64,000 nucleotides of DNA from assembly GCF_022565775.1 (NCBI RefSeq), contig NZ_JAIUMC010000001.1:1-64000 (forward strand), read 5' to 3'. The stretch is from Natronospirillum sp. (GTDB lineage: Bacteria; Pseudomonadota; Gammaproteobacteria; Pseudomonadales; Natronospirillaceae). Shown piece by piece: positions 55,074 to 62,583 of the stretch. The notes under the pieces are model-generated. The model searched no databases. It was not told where the DNA came from and saw only the letters and a list, made by a program, of their open reading frames with translations. Every line of letters starts with the position of its first letter. Within the stretch, counting starts at the first letter, position 1. Both the position numbers and the translations under genes were made by a program.

Positions 55074-55538
55074 TCAGTGTTCGCTGTGGGCCACCGGCAG
55101 GTGGTCCAGCAGCTCAATCAGTTCATGGGCCTTGTCGACGCTGAACTCGCTGAACAGTTCGTCGACCCAGTTTTCGTGTGCCTCGGCCATGGTGGAAAAG
55201 ATGCGCTGGCCGCTCTCGGTAAGCTGCACTCGGGTGGCGCGTCGATCGCCTTCGATGGCGATGCGGGTCACCCAGCCATCGTCAACCAGCCGGCTGATGA
55301 TGCCGGTCACATTGCCATTGGAGACCTTGAGTGACTGCGACAACTCGTTCATTTTCAGGCCATCCGGATTGCGTGCCAGGGCGGCCATGACGTCAAACCT
55401 TGGCAGCGTACTGTCGAATTCGGTACGCAGCCGCTCGCGCAGCTCCGCTTCCACCTGTCGGGTGGTGCGCAGCATGCGCAGCCAGAGGCGCAGGCGCTCC
55501 TTGCTCGGGGTGGTCAGCTTTTCAACTGTGGTGGTCAT
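55074..55538 (-). CDS. MarR-family transcriptional regulator
   Basis: 154 residues. A winged-helix domain is visible: [30 protein letters not shown] is the recognition region, with wing [14 protein letters not shown]. MarR proteins in aryl-CoA clusters usually repress and respond to the CoA-thioester. The start overlaps the SDR stop by four bases, so it is cotranscribed with the catabolic genes. The 16-bp palindrome at 59334-59349 is a candidate site. Confidence 0.92.
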   Translation of the reverse strand: MTTTVEKLTTPSKERLRLWLRMLRTTRQVEAELRERLRTEFDSTLPRFDVMAALARNPDGLKMNELSQSLKVSNGNVTGIISRLVDDGWVTRIAIEGDRRATRVQLTESGQRIFSTMAEAHENWVDELFSEFSVDKAHELIELLDHLPVAHSEH

Positions 55539-56290
55539 ATCTCACCTCCCGCAATGGCCAGTGCCTGACCATGGATAGCGCTGGCACCCGGGCTGGCAAC
55601 CCAGAGGGCGGTGGCAACAACTTCTTCCGTGCTCACCAGACGCCCCTGGGGATTGCTCTTGGCCAGCAGGGCATAGGCATCGTCGCGCGAGCGGCCGGTC
55701 TTGTTCATGATGGTCTGCAGGCTGTCTTCCAGCAGCGGCGTTTCGGTAAATCCGGGGCACAGGGCATTGACGGTAATGCCCTTGTCGGCAATCTCCAGCG
55801 CCAGTGAGCGCACCAGCCCAATGACGCCGTGTTTGGCCGCGCAATAGGGGGCCACATAGGGGTAGCCCTTGAGGCCGGCGGTGGAGGCCACGGCGAGCAG
55901 CCGGCCGCCTGGCTGCATGCGGGCGAGGCCGGCCTGCAGAGTCAGAAAGGCGCCGGTAAGATTGACCGCGATCATGTCCTGCCATTCACCAAAACCGGTT
56001 TTGTGCACCGGGGCGCTGTGGGCGGCGCCAGCGTTGGCGATAACGACATCGACGCGATCCAGGTCGGAGAACAGGGTGTCCATGGCCTCGGGTCGGGTGA
56101 CATCGACCACGCGCGCTTCGATGCCGCTCTGGCGCGCGCAGACGGTGTTCAGTCGGTCACGGTTGCGCCCGCCGATGACCACCCGCGCCCCGGCGCCGGC
56201 AAACGCGACGGCCAGCTCGGCGCCTATACCCGAACCGCCGCCGGTGATCACCACCGTTTTGCCGCTGTAATCCCACTGTGTGTCGTTCAT
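55535..56290 (-). CDS. Short-chain dehydrogenase/reductase
   Basis: 251 residues of the classical SDR fold: TGGGSGIG NAD(P) motif, NAG (VIANAGAAH), Ser in ASTAG and YCAAK active site. It probably oxidises a 3-hydroxyacyl-CoA or reduces a ring ketone. It is the first gene of the minus-strand operon (SDR-MarR-crotonase-ACAD-ligase-importer-thioesterase-RidA), downstream of the repeat-rich gap. Confidence 0.92.
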   Translation of the reverse strand: MNDTQWDYSGKTVVITGGGSGIGAELAVAFAGAGARVVIGGRNRDRLNTVCARQSGIEARVVDVTRPEAMDTLFSDLDRVDVVIANAGAAHSAPVHKTGFGEWQDMIAVNLTGAFLTLQAGLARMQPGGRLLAVASTAGLKGYPYVAPYCAAKHGVIGLVRSLALEIADKGITVNALCPGFTETPLLEDSLQTIMNKTGRSRDDAYALLAKSNPQGRLVSTEEVVATALWVASPGASAIHGQALAIAGGEI

Positions 56291-56360
56291 TCTTCCCTCA
56301 ATGTTGGTTGTTCATGCCCGCGGGTGCCAATCGGACCGTCGCCACGCTCGGGTACATGCC

Positions 56361-56431
56361 TGTGAGACACGCAAAAAACGTCATCCCTGACAGCTCGACT
56401 ACGGCCGTCCATGGCCGTAGACGGTCTCACA
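56361..56431. repeat. Nested inverted repeat with central palindrome
   Basis: Outer arms TGTGAGAC (56361-56368) and GTCTCACA (56424-56431) are perfectly complementary. They enclose a second palindrome, CTACGGCC (56399-56406) / GGCCGTAG (56413-56420). It could fold into a long cruciform or RNA hairpin. Confidence 0.55.
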
Positions 56432-56468
56432 GTGCATGCACCCGGCAGGCGACTCCAACCGTGCCTCC

Positions 56469-56491
56469 GTAGGAGCGCACCACGTGCGCGA
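56469..56491 (+). repeat. REP-like unit A
   Basis: Starts with GTAGGAGCG and forms a GCGCAC / GTGCGC hairpin, like the GTAGGAGCG-headed REP units seen in Pseudomonas-type genomes. The sequence matches the other units by head and palindrome only. Confidence 0.55.
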
Positions 56492-56493
56492 CA

Positions 56494-56516
56494 GGCCACC
56501 GCCGGTGGCCCTTTTT
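56494..56516 (+). terminator. Orphan plus-strand hairpin with T-run
   Basis: Perfect 7-bp stem GGCCACC / GGTGGCC, 3-nt loop, then CTTTTT. It would end plus-strand transcription, yet no plus-strand gene lies upstream within several kilobases, so it may be part of the repeat cluster or mark an unannotated transcript. Confidence 0.45.
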
Positions 56517-56540
56517 GGGGCGGCTACAACGGTGCCACCC

Positions 56541-56581
56541 TGTAGGCGCGTGCCTTGGCCGCGCTTGGCCACGAAGTGGCC
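56541..56581 (+). repeat. REP-like unit B plus hairpin
   Basis: Head TGTAGGCGCG with a following GCGCG/CGCGC pairing (56546-56564), then a second hairpin GGCCAC / GTGGCC (56567-56581). Confidence 0.45.
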
Positions 56582-56699
56582 CCATAGGCAGGCTGTTGAG
56601 CACAAGGCCCGAGCCGCGTCAGCAGCCAAGCGAATCGTTGTGGTGCCGCCGGCTGTTGCGTCAGCCCACGGAGGATCAGCGGGACAGATGTCTGAGCGT

Positions 56700-56725
56700 T
56701 GTAGGCCAGGGGCGTAAGCCCCGCT
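56700..56725 (+). repeat. REP-like unit D (26-bp copy, direct)
   Basis: Head TGTAGGCCA, then stem GGGGC / GCCCC around a GTAA loop. It is a perfect 26-bp inverted copy of the unit at 56932-56957. Confidence 0.7.
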
Positions 56726-56755
56726 CGAAGCTGGTAAGGCGCCTAACGTCGCCGG

Positions 56756-56780
56756 GCACGACTTACGTCGTTGGCCTACA
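56756..56780 (-). repeat. REP-like unit E (inverted)
   Basis: Minus-strand head TGTAGGCCA as in D and F, but the stem is ACGAC / GTCGT around the same GTAA loop. Conserved head and loop with a compensating stem change is typical of a palindromic family kept by structure. Confidence 0.65.
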
Positions 56781-56931
56781 GAAAAAGGCACCACTGTTCG
56801 CGGGTTGCTGACCGGTCGGGCCTCTGGCTGGTAGCCGAACTTGGCGACGCGCTGCTCAGCACCGCCGGCAAAGGCCCGCAGAGTGCGGCTTGCTGTCAGA
56901 GCGCCAGAGACTGCGACCAGAGGAGGCGCCA

Positions 56932-56957
56932 AGCGGGGCTTACGCCCCTGGCCTACA
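56932..56957 (-). repeat. REP-like unit F (26-bp copy, inverted)
   Basis: Perfect inverted copy of unit D; head TGTAGGCCA, stem GGGGC / GCCCC, loop GTAA on the minus strand. It is 20 bp from the end of the monooxygenase/reductase gene. Confidence 0.7.
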
Positions 56958-56976
56958 GGGAACTGAGCCGTGTTCA

Positions 56977-59256
56977 TCAGATCAACCCCTCGTCGCGCTC
57001 GGCGAGGCGCAACAGTTGATCGCGGCCGGCGAGGTAGGGCAGCGGCCAGTTCTGCTCCTGGTTGCCGATCTTCGCCGCCGCATGCAGCGTCCAGTAGGGG
57101 TCGGCCAGATGCGGCCGCGCCAGGCAGACCAGATCCGCCCGCCCCGCCATCAGAATCGAATTCACATGATCCGGGTCATAGATATTGCCCACCGCCATGG
57201 TCGGCATGCCCGCCTCCTGGCGAATGCGATCGGCAAACGGCGTCTGGAACATGCGGCCATAGACCGGCTGCGCCTGCTGCGAGGTCTGCCCTGCCGACAC
57301 GTCGACTATGTCCACATCGGCCGCCTTCAGCAGCTTCGCAATGGCCACGGCATCTTCCGGCGTGATGCCGTCATCCGCTACCCAGTCATGGGCCGAAATG
57401 CGCACCGACAGGGGTTTGTGTGCCGGCCAGACCGCGCGCACCGCACGTATCACTTCCAAGGGGTAGCGCATGCGATTGTCCAGGCTGCCACCGTATTCAT
57501 CGGTCCGCTTGTTGGTCAGCGGCGTAATGAAGCTCGACAGCAGGTAGCCGTGCGCACAGTGCAATTCCAGCATGTCGAAACCGGCCTGCTCGGCCAACTG
57601 CGCCGCATGCACGAATTCTGCCTTGACCTGATCCATGTCGGACCGCGTCATCGCCTTGGGCACCTGATTGTCCGGCGACCAGGGCACCTCGGAAGCCGCC
57701 ATGATAGGCCAGTTGCCCTCGGGCAGCGGCGCATCCATGGTCTCCCAGCCAAGCTGGGTCGAGCCCTTGGGCCCGGCATGGCCAAGCTGCATGCAAAGTT
57801 TGGCATCGGTTTCCGCATGCACGAAATCAACCAGTCGCTGCCAGGCCTGGCGCTGCTCGTCGGAACACAGGCAGGGGCAGCCGGGCGTGATGCGGCCCTC
57901 GGCACTGACACAGGTCATCTCGGTATAGACCAGACCGGCACCGCCCTTGGCGCGCTCGGCATAGTGCACGAAGTGCCAGTCGGTGGGCATGCCATCCACA
58001 GCCTTGTACTGGGCCATGGGCGACACAACAACGCGGTTTTTCAGAGTCATGTCACGGAGCGTCCAGGGGGCAAACATGGGCGCCGCACTGCTGCCCGGAT
58101 TGCCAGCCTGGCCCTGAAACCACTGCTCGGCACTGCTCAGCCACTCAGGGTCGCGCAAGCGCAGGTTTTCGTGACTGATGCGCTGCGAGCGGGTCAACAG
58201 CGCGTAGTTGAACTGTACCGGATCCAGATCGAGATAACGCTCGATCTGCTCGAACCATTCAGTGGAGTTGCGTGCCGCTGACTGCAGACGCAGCACCTGC
58301 AGGCGACGCTCTTCTTCATAACGCTTGAAGGCTTCGGTCAGTGAAGACTCACTCTCCACATAGTCGGCCAGTGCAATGGCGCTTTCCAGAGCCAGCTTGG
58401 TGCCGGAGCCGATAGAGAAGTGAGCCGTCGCTGCCGCATCCCCCATCAGCACGATGTTCTTGTAGCTCCAGCGCTTGCACAGGACACGCGGGAAGTTGAT
58501 CCAGGCCGAGCCACGTATATGGCGCGCATTGGTCATCAACGGATGCCCCCCCAGATGGCGCTCGAAGATGCGCTCGCAGGTGGCGATGGATTCATCCTGT
58601 GTCATGTCACCGAAGCCGAAGCCGTCCCAGGTCTCCTGCGAACATTCGACGATAAAGGTTGCCGTGTCGTCATCGAACTGATAGGCATGCGCCCAGATCC
58701 AGCCGTGCTCGGTACGCTCGAAAATGAAGGTGAAGGCATCATCGAATTTCTGGTGCGTGCCCAGCCAGACGAATTTGCAGGCCCGCACATCGATATCCGG
58801 CTCGAAATGCTCTTCATACTGGGTGCGCGTTCTGGAGTTGATGCCGTCGCAGGCAATCACCAGGTCATACTGCTCGGCATAGTAGCCGGCATCCTGAACT
58901 TCCTGCTCGAAGCACAGTTCTATGCCCAGTTCCCGTGCTCGCTCCTGCAGCAGCACCAGCAATTGCCGGCGCCCGATACCACAGAAGCCATGGCCGGTAG
59001 AGACGGTACGCACCCCATCGTGAACCACCGCAATATCGTCCCAATAGGCGAAATGTGCCCGAATGCGCTCGGCGCTGACTGAATCGTTCTCGGTCAGGTT
59101 GTCCAGTGTTTCATCCGACAGCACCACACCCCAGCCAAACGTATCGTTGGGTCGGTTGCGCTCGATCACGGTAATGTCATGATCCGGGTTGCGCAGCTTG
59201 GCGCTGATGGCGAAGTAGAGCCCTGCCGGACCGCCCCCGAGGCAAACAATCTTCAT
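56977..59256 (-). CDS. Flavin monooxygenase-old yellow enzyme fusion (2-aminobenzoyl-CoA monooxygenase/reductase-like)
   Basis: 759 residues. The N-terminal half (1-about 375) is an FAD aromatic monooxygenase: [22 protein letters not shown] (the DG motif) and [16 protein letters not shown]. The C-terminal half (about 393-750) is an old-yellow-enzyme barrel: [38 protein letters not shown] and [10 protein letters not shown]. This two-domain plan and mass (about 84 kDa) match 2-aminobenzoyl-CoA monooxygenase/reductase, which hydroxylates and reduces the ring; related fusions are annotated as salicylyl-CoA 5-hydroxylase. The adjacent aryl-CoA ligase, RidA and beta-oxidation genes support the first option. 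It is divergent from the crotonase at 59412. Confidence 0.9.
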   Translation of the reverse strand: MKIVCLGGGPAGLYFAISAKLRNPDHDITVIERNRPNDTFGWGVVLSDETLDNLTENDSVSAERIRAHFAYWDDIAVVHDGVRTVSTGHGFCGIGRRQLLVLLQERARELGIELCFEQEVQDAGYYAEQYDLVIACDGINSRTRTQYEEHFEPDIDVRACKFVWLGTHQKFDDAFTFIFERTEHGWIWAHAYQFDDDTATFIVECSQETWDGFGFGDMTQDESIATCERIFERHLGGHPLMTNARHIRGSAWINFPRVLCKRWSYKNIVLMGDAAATAHFSIGSGTKLALESAIALADYVESESSLTEAFKRYEEERRLQVLRLQSAARNSTEWFEQIERYLDLDPVQFNYALLTRSQRISHENLRLRDPEWLSSAEQWFQGQAGNPGSSAAPMFAPWTLRDMTLKNRVVVSPMAQYKAVDGMPTDWHFVHYAERAKGGAGLVYTEMTCVSAEGRITPGCPCLCSDEQRQAWQRLVDFVHAETDAKLCMQLGHAGPKGSTQLGWETMDAPLPEGNWPIMAASEVPWSPDNQVPKAMTRSDMDQVKAEFVHAAQLAEQAGFDMLELHCAHGYLLSSFITPLTNKRTDEYGGSLDNRMRYPLEVIRAVRAVWPAHKPLSVRISAHDWVADDGITPEDAVAIAKLLKAADVDIVDVSAGQTSQQAQPVYGRMFQTPFADRIRQEAGMPTMAVGNIYDPDHVNSILMAGRADLVCLARPHLADPYWTLHAAAKIGNQEQNWPLPYLAGRDQLLRLAERDEGLI

Positions 59257-59320
59257 TCTTGTTGTCCTGTATCTGCGATTTGGGACCTGTGTTATTCAAT
59301 GTAGTCCTGACTTTTATATA

Positions 59321-59349
59321 TTTCAAGCCTAAACTTTCATGCTTGAAAG
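59321..59349. promoter_or_regulatory. Candidate operator in the divergent monooxygenase/crotonase promoter
   Basis: Perfect arms CTTTCA (59334-59339) / TGAAAG (59344-59349), separated by 4 nt, form a 16-bp palindrome of MarR size. It is nested in a wider repeat TTTCAAGC (59321-59328) / GCTTGAAA (59341-59348). It sits between two divergent catabolic genes in AT-rich DNA. A MarR gene lies 4 kb away. The match to its binding preference is not known. Confidence 0.5.
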
Positions 59350-59411
59350 ATATGCCGATTGAACCTAACCTGAATGCTGGATGAAAAACGCTGGCCAATT
59401 CGGGGATGCCC

Positions 59412-60182
59412 ATGAGTGAAAGCCTGCTTACAGAACAACACGGTCCGGTGCTGGTCATGACCCTGCATCGCCCCGAGGCGCGCAACGCCCTGAACACGGA
59501 GCTGCTCGCGGCACTCGCCGGTGCCTGTCAGGAAGCCGATGCCGACGAGGCTGTTCGGGTGCTGCTGATTCAGGGCAGTGGCGAGCACTTTGCAGCCGGA
59601 GCCGATATCAACGAAATTGCCGACAAGACCACAGTTGATGGGCTGACAGATCCACGTCGCCAGTACTGGCAAACCCTGCAGGCGCTGCGCAAACCGGTCA
59701 TTGCTGCCGTTGAAGGCTTTTGTCTGGGCGGCGGCTGCGAGCTTGCGCTGGGGGCAGATCTGCTGGTGGTCGCCGAAGATGCTAAACTGGGTCAACCGGA
59801 GGTCAGGCTCGGACTGATCCCGGGCGCTGGCGGGCTGCAGCGACTGGCCGCCACCATTGGCCGGGCGCGTGCCATGCGCCTGGGTCTCACCGGAGAACAG
59901 ATCAGTGGCCAGCAGGCTTTCGACTGGGGATTGGCCAGCCATTTGACACCGCCGGGCCAGGCTCGCGCAGAGGCGCTGGCATTGGCCGAGAAGCTTGGCC
60001 GTGGTGCCCCGCTGGCCCAGCAGTTGGTCAAGGCCGCCGTGCTCAGTGCAACCGATGACCTGCACGCCACAGGGCGCCGACAGAGCCGCTCCCACTTCGA
60101 GCAGTTGCTGAGCAGCGCTGACAAGGCCGAGGGCATTGCCGCCTTTCGTGACCAGCGCAAACCCGATTTCAGAGGGCAATAA
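59412..60182 (+). CDS. Enoyl-CoA hydratase
   Basis: 256 residues from the ATG at 59412 (GTG/ATG alternatives at 59406 in frame). This crotonase has both classical glutamates: GGGCELALGAD and LGQPEVRLGLIPGAGG, plus the oxyanion-hole loop HFAAGADINEI. It should hydrate 2-enoyl-CoA to 3-hydroxyacyl-CoA. It is the first of a three-gene plus-strand unit with 3-hydroxyacyl-CoA dehydrogenase and a hydrolase. PaaF-like annotation is possible. Confidence 0.92.
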   Translation: MSESLLTEQHGPVLVMTLHRPEARNALNTELLAALAGACQEADADEAVRVLLIQGSGEHFAAGADINEIADKTTVDGLTDPRRQYWQTLQALRKPVIAAVEGFCLGGGCELALGADLLVVAEDAKLGQPEVRLGLIPGAGGLQRLAATIGRARAMRLGLTGEQISGQQAFDWGLASHLTPPGQARAEALALAEKLGRGAPLAQQLVKAAVLSATDDLHATGRRQSRSHFEQLLSSADKAEGIAAFRDQRKPDFRGQ

Positions 60183-60185
60183 CCC

Positions 60186-61589
60186 GTGTCAAATCAGACT
60201 GCTTCATCCACTGCCAACCAACACCCTGTCGTCAGCGTGCTGGGCGCTGGTGTCATGGGTCAGGGCATTGCTCAGCTCAGTGCCCAGTCGGGGTGGAGAA
60301 CGCTGCTCTACGATCTGTCCTTCGAGGCCTGCGACAAGGCCTTTCACAACATAGAAAAGGCGCTGCAAAAACGGGTCGACAGAGGCCGCCTGACCGCCGC
60401 CGAGGCGACCAATACGATGCGGCGTCTGGAAATAGTGAATGACGTGGAAGAACTCGCCGAATCCGACCTGGTGATCGAAGCGGTGGTGGAAGACCTGGGG
60501 GTCAAGCATCGCCTGATCCGGACACTGGAAAAGCATTGTCGCAAGGACACCCTGCTGTGCACCAATACGTCTTCGCTTTCGGTGGCGGATATTGCCTCGG
60601 TAGCTCACCACCCGGAGCGCATCGCCGGGCTGCATTTCTTCAACCCGGCACCGGTGATGAAGCTGGTCGAAGTGATTCAGGCGCCCTGCACCTCGGATGA
60701 AGTGGTCAACAGGCTATGCGTGCTGGCGCGAGAGATGGGCAAGATTCCGGTTATAGCGCAAGACAGCCCGGCGTTTATCGTCAATCGCTGTGCCCGACCC
60801 TTCTACAGCGAACCCCTGACCATGCTGACCGAGGGTCTGGCCGATATACCGACACTGGATCAGGCTATCCAGGACAACGCGGGCACACCCCTCGGCCCCT
60901 TCGAGCTGATGGATCTGGTTGGGCTGGACGTCAATCTGAAGGCAACTACCACCGTATGGTGCGCCTTTGACAATCATCCGCGCTTCGCGCCGTCCTCCGC
61001 GGTGCATGGCCGGGTAGCGAAAGGACAACTGGGGCGCAAGTCGGGCCAGGGATTCTACGACTATACAGGTGCCCGGGACGCCCGGCAGACCCAGGACGAG
61101 CCGCCAGAGGCCGCGCACTCCCGTATTCTGGCCGACAAGCTGGCGGATACACTGCCGTTTCAAGTGGCAGTCAGTGATGGTCGCCTGGCTCAGGAGGCGG
61201 CAGGGGGTGCTCCTCTGTTGTGGCTGGACCAGAATCTGGTGAGCTGGCAACGGCATCCGGTCATCCTGGCCTGCACAGGCTCAGGTCTGAGTGGCGCGCA
61301 GTTCGACGAGGCCCGGCATGCTGCAGCGGCACTGGGTGTCACACTGAAACTGATTGCGGATCGGCCCGGCCTGGTCGCGCAACGCCTGGCCATCATGCTG
61401 GAACGGGAGGCCACACGGGTGGTCGCCGAGGGGGTGGCGCAGTCGCAAGACATCGATACCGCACTGCGGTATGGCCTCAATTTCCGTGCCGGCCCTTTTT
61501 CACTGAATGCCGACATCGACGATGCCTGCGCTGAACGCATACTGACCCACTTGCGGGCAGACGACGACACCGGGCGTTATGAGGACTGA
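60186..61589 (+). CDS. 3-Hydroxyacyl-CoA dehydrogenase (PaaH-like)
   Basis: 467 residues from the GTG at 60186. Rossmann motif VLGAGVMGQGIAQ; the catalytic His in LHFFNPAPVMKLVEVI and the Asn/Glu pair with PAFIVNRCARPF are visible. A second copy of the C-terminal helical domain follows (about 385-455), giving the long form seen in PaaH/PaaC and PhaC-like enzymes. It oxidises 3-hydroxyacyl-CoA with NAD. It follows the enoyl-CoA hydratase by 3 bp. Confidence 0.92.
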   Translation: MSNQTASSTANQHPVVSVLGAGVMGQGIAQLSAQSGWRTLLYDLSFEACDKAFHNIEKALQKRVDRGRLTAAEATNTMRRLEIVNDVEELAESDLVIEAVVEDLGVKHRLIRTLEKHCRKDTLLCTNTSSLSVADIASVAHHPERIAGLHFFNPAPVMKLVEVIQAPCTSDEVVNRLCVLAREMGKIPVIAQDSPAFIVNRCARPFYSEPLTMLTEGLADIPTLDQAIQDNAGTPLGPFELMDLVGLDVNLKATTTVWCAFDNHPRFAPSSAVHGRVAKGQLGRKSGQGFYDYTGARDARQTQDEPPEAAHSRILADKLADTLPFQVAVSDGRLAQEAAGGAPLLWLDQNLVSWQRHPVILACTGSGLSGAQFDEARHAAAALGVTLKLIADRPGLVAQRLAIMLEREATRVVAEGVAQSQDIDTALRYGLNFRAGPFSLNADIDDACAERILTHLRADDDTGRYED

Positions 61590-61592
61590 CCC

Positions 61593-62480
61593 ATGCCTAT
61601 TGCCGAGCACCCGCTTTATCGGGATTTCACCACACAGGAAGCCATTGATGCGGCTTACAATCCGTCAATTGGCCGTACCGACGGTGCGGCCCTTATGCAG
61701 AGCTTCACTGAGCGCAGTGCTGCCACGCGCGCGGCACTGAAGTGTCGGCTTGATCTGAGGTTCGGCCCCACCATCGATGAAACACTGGATTACTTTCCTG
61801 CCCGGGGTGGCACTGGCGCGCCTCTGCATGTGTTTATCCATGGTGGCTACTGGCGCTCACTGAGCAGCAAGGATTTTTCTTACATGGCCAAGGGCCTGGT
61901 GAAATCCGGGGTCAATGTTGCGATCATCAACTATGCACTCTGCCCCAGGGTGACCCTGGGCGAGATCGTGCGCCAGAGCCGCGCCGCGCTGGCCTGGCTC
62001 TATGGCTCCGCGGCCGAGCTGGGCTTTGACCGCAGCAATATCACCGTCTCCGGCCATTCAGCAGGTGGTCACCTGCTGGGCATGCTGCTGGCGACCGACT
62101 GGGCAGGCGACTATGAACTGCCGAACGACCTGATACGCGGTGGCGTAGCCATCAGTGGCCTGTTCGATCTGGGTCCGTTTCCCTGGTCGTGGCTGCAGCC
62201 CAAACTGCAACTGGCCGGGCGCGATGTGCGCGAATTGAGCCCCCTCTTTCAGCCGGTAAGGGTGAACTGCCCGCTGCTCGCCGCGGTGGGGGAACTGGAG
62301 TCCGACGAGTTTCATCGCCAGTCACAGGCTTGGGTGGCACATCTGCAGACGGAGTTTCCAAACCAGTCACACCACTACCTGAGCGTGCCGGCCCGTGACC
62401 ATTTCAGCATCATCGACGACCTGGCCGCCGGCGAGGGGCCCTTGATGGACGCGGTACAGGCGCAGATCAAACCGAAATAA
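61593..62480 (+). CDS. Kynurenine-formamidase-like alpha/beta hydrolase
   Basis: 295 residues with a GAGG ribosome site. Alpha/beta-hydrolase fold: the oxyanion HGGYWR and nucleophile elbow GHSAGGH (Ser) with a C-terminal His in ARDHFSII. This resembles animal-type arylformamidase, which hydrolyses N-formylkynurenine; related hydrolases also act on other amides or esters. It completes a transcript with the crotonase and dehydrogenase. No tryptophan dioxygenase or kynureninase gene is in the window, so either the rest of the pathway is elsewhere or it has another role such as cleaving a ring-derived ester or amide. Confidence 0.85.
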   Translation: MPIAEHPLYRDFTTQEAIDAAYNPSIGRTDGAALMQSFTERSAATRAALKCRLDLRFGPTIDETLDYFPARGGTGAPLHVFIHGGYWRSLSSKDFSYMAKGLVKSGVNVAIINYALCPRVTLGEIVRQSRAALAWLYGSAAELGFDRSNITVSGHSAGGHLLGMLLATDWAGDYELPNDLIRGGVAISGLFDLGPFPWSWLQPKLQLAGRDVRELSPLFQPVRVNCPLLAAVGELESDEFHRQSQAWVAHLQTEFPNQSHHYLSVPARDHFSIIDDLAAGEGPLMDAVQAQIKPK

Positions 62481-62517
62481 TCGAAAATTTCGAATTTATA
62501 AATTACTAATTCGATTA
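62478..62517. promoter_or_regulatory. Nested AT-rich palindromes upstream of mqo
   Basis: Three perfect elements are nested here: TCGAAAATTTCGA (62481-62493), AATTTATAAATT (62493-62504), and outer arms TAATCGA (62478-62484) / TCGATTA (62511-62517). The first bases are the stop codon of the hydrolase gene. The symmetrical arrangement suggests a regulator site or a strong UP-like promoter for the next gene. Confidence 0.5.
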
Positions 62518-62583
62518 TTTGATACCTATTACTCACTTAGACTGCTGAATACCGGACAAACATCCGATCCCGGAGGTTCAGCA

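Larger units (their letters stand above)
56291..56976. other. Repeat-rich intergenic region (REP-like cluster)
   Basis: 686 bp without a credible gene. It holds at least five palindromic units with a GTAGG head (see separate entries), a strong plus-strand hairpin with T-run, and a large inverted repeat near its left end. The long open frames on both strands here and into the next gene are side-effects of GC-rich DNA. No transposase is nearby. Confidence 0.7.

Noticed and set aside
54016-55578. 520-residue plus-strand open frame opposite the acyl-CoA dehydrogenase, crotonase and MarR genes
   Set aside because: It crosses three conserved minus-strand genes and shows no conserved motif.
56300-56976. 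CRISPR-like array in the repeat-rich gap
   Set aside because: Units are palindromic, partly inverted and irregularly spaced, with no equal-length spacers or cas genes.
56890-58281. 463-residue plus-strand open frame opposite the monooxygenase/OYE gene
   Set aside because: It lies antisense to a clearly conserved protein, has Arg/His/Gly-rich composition and no motifs, as expected from a GC-rich antisense frame.
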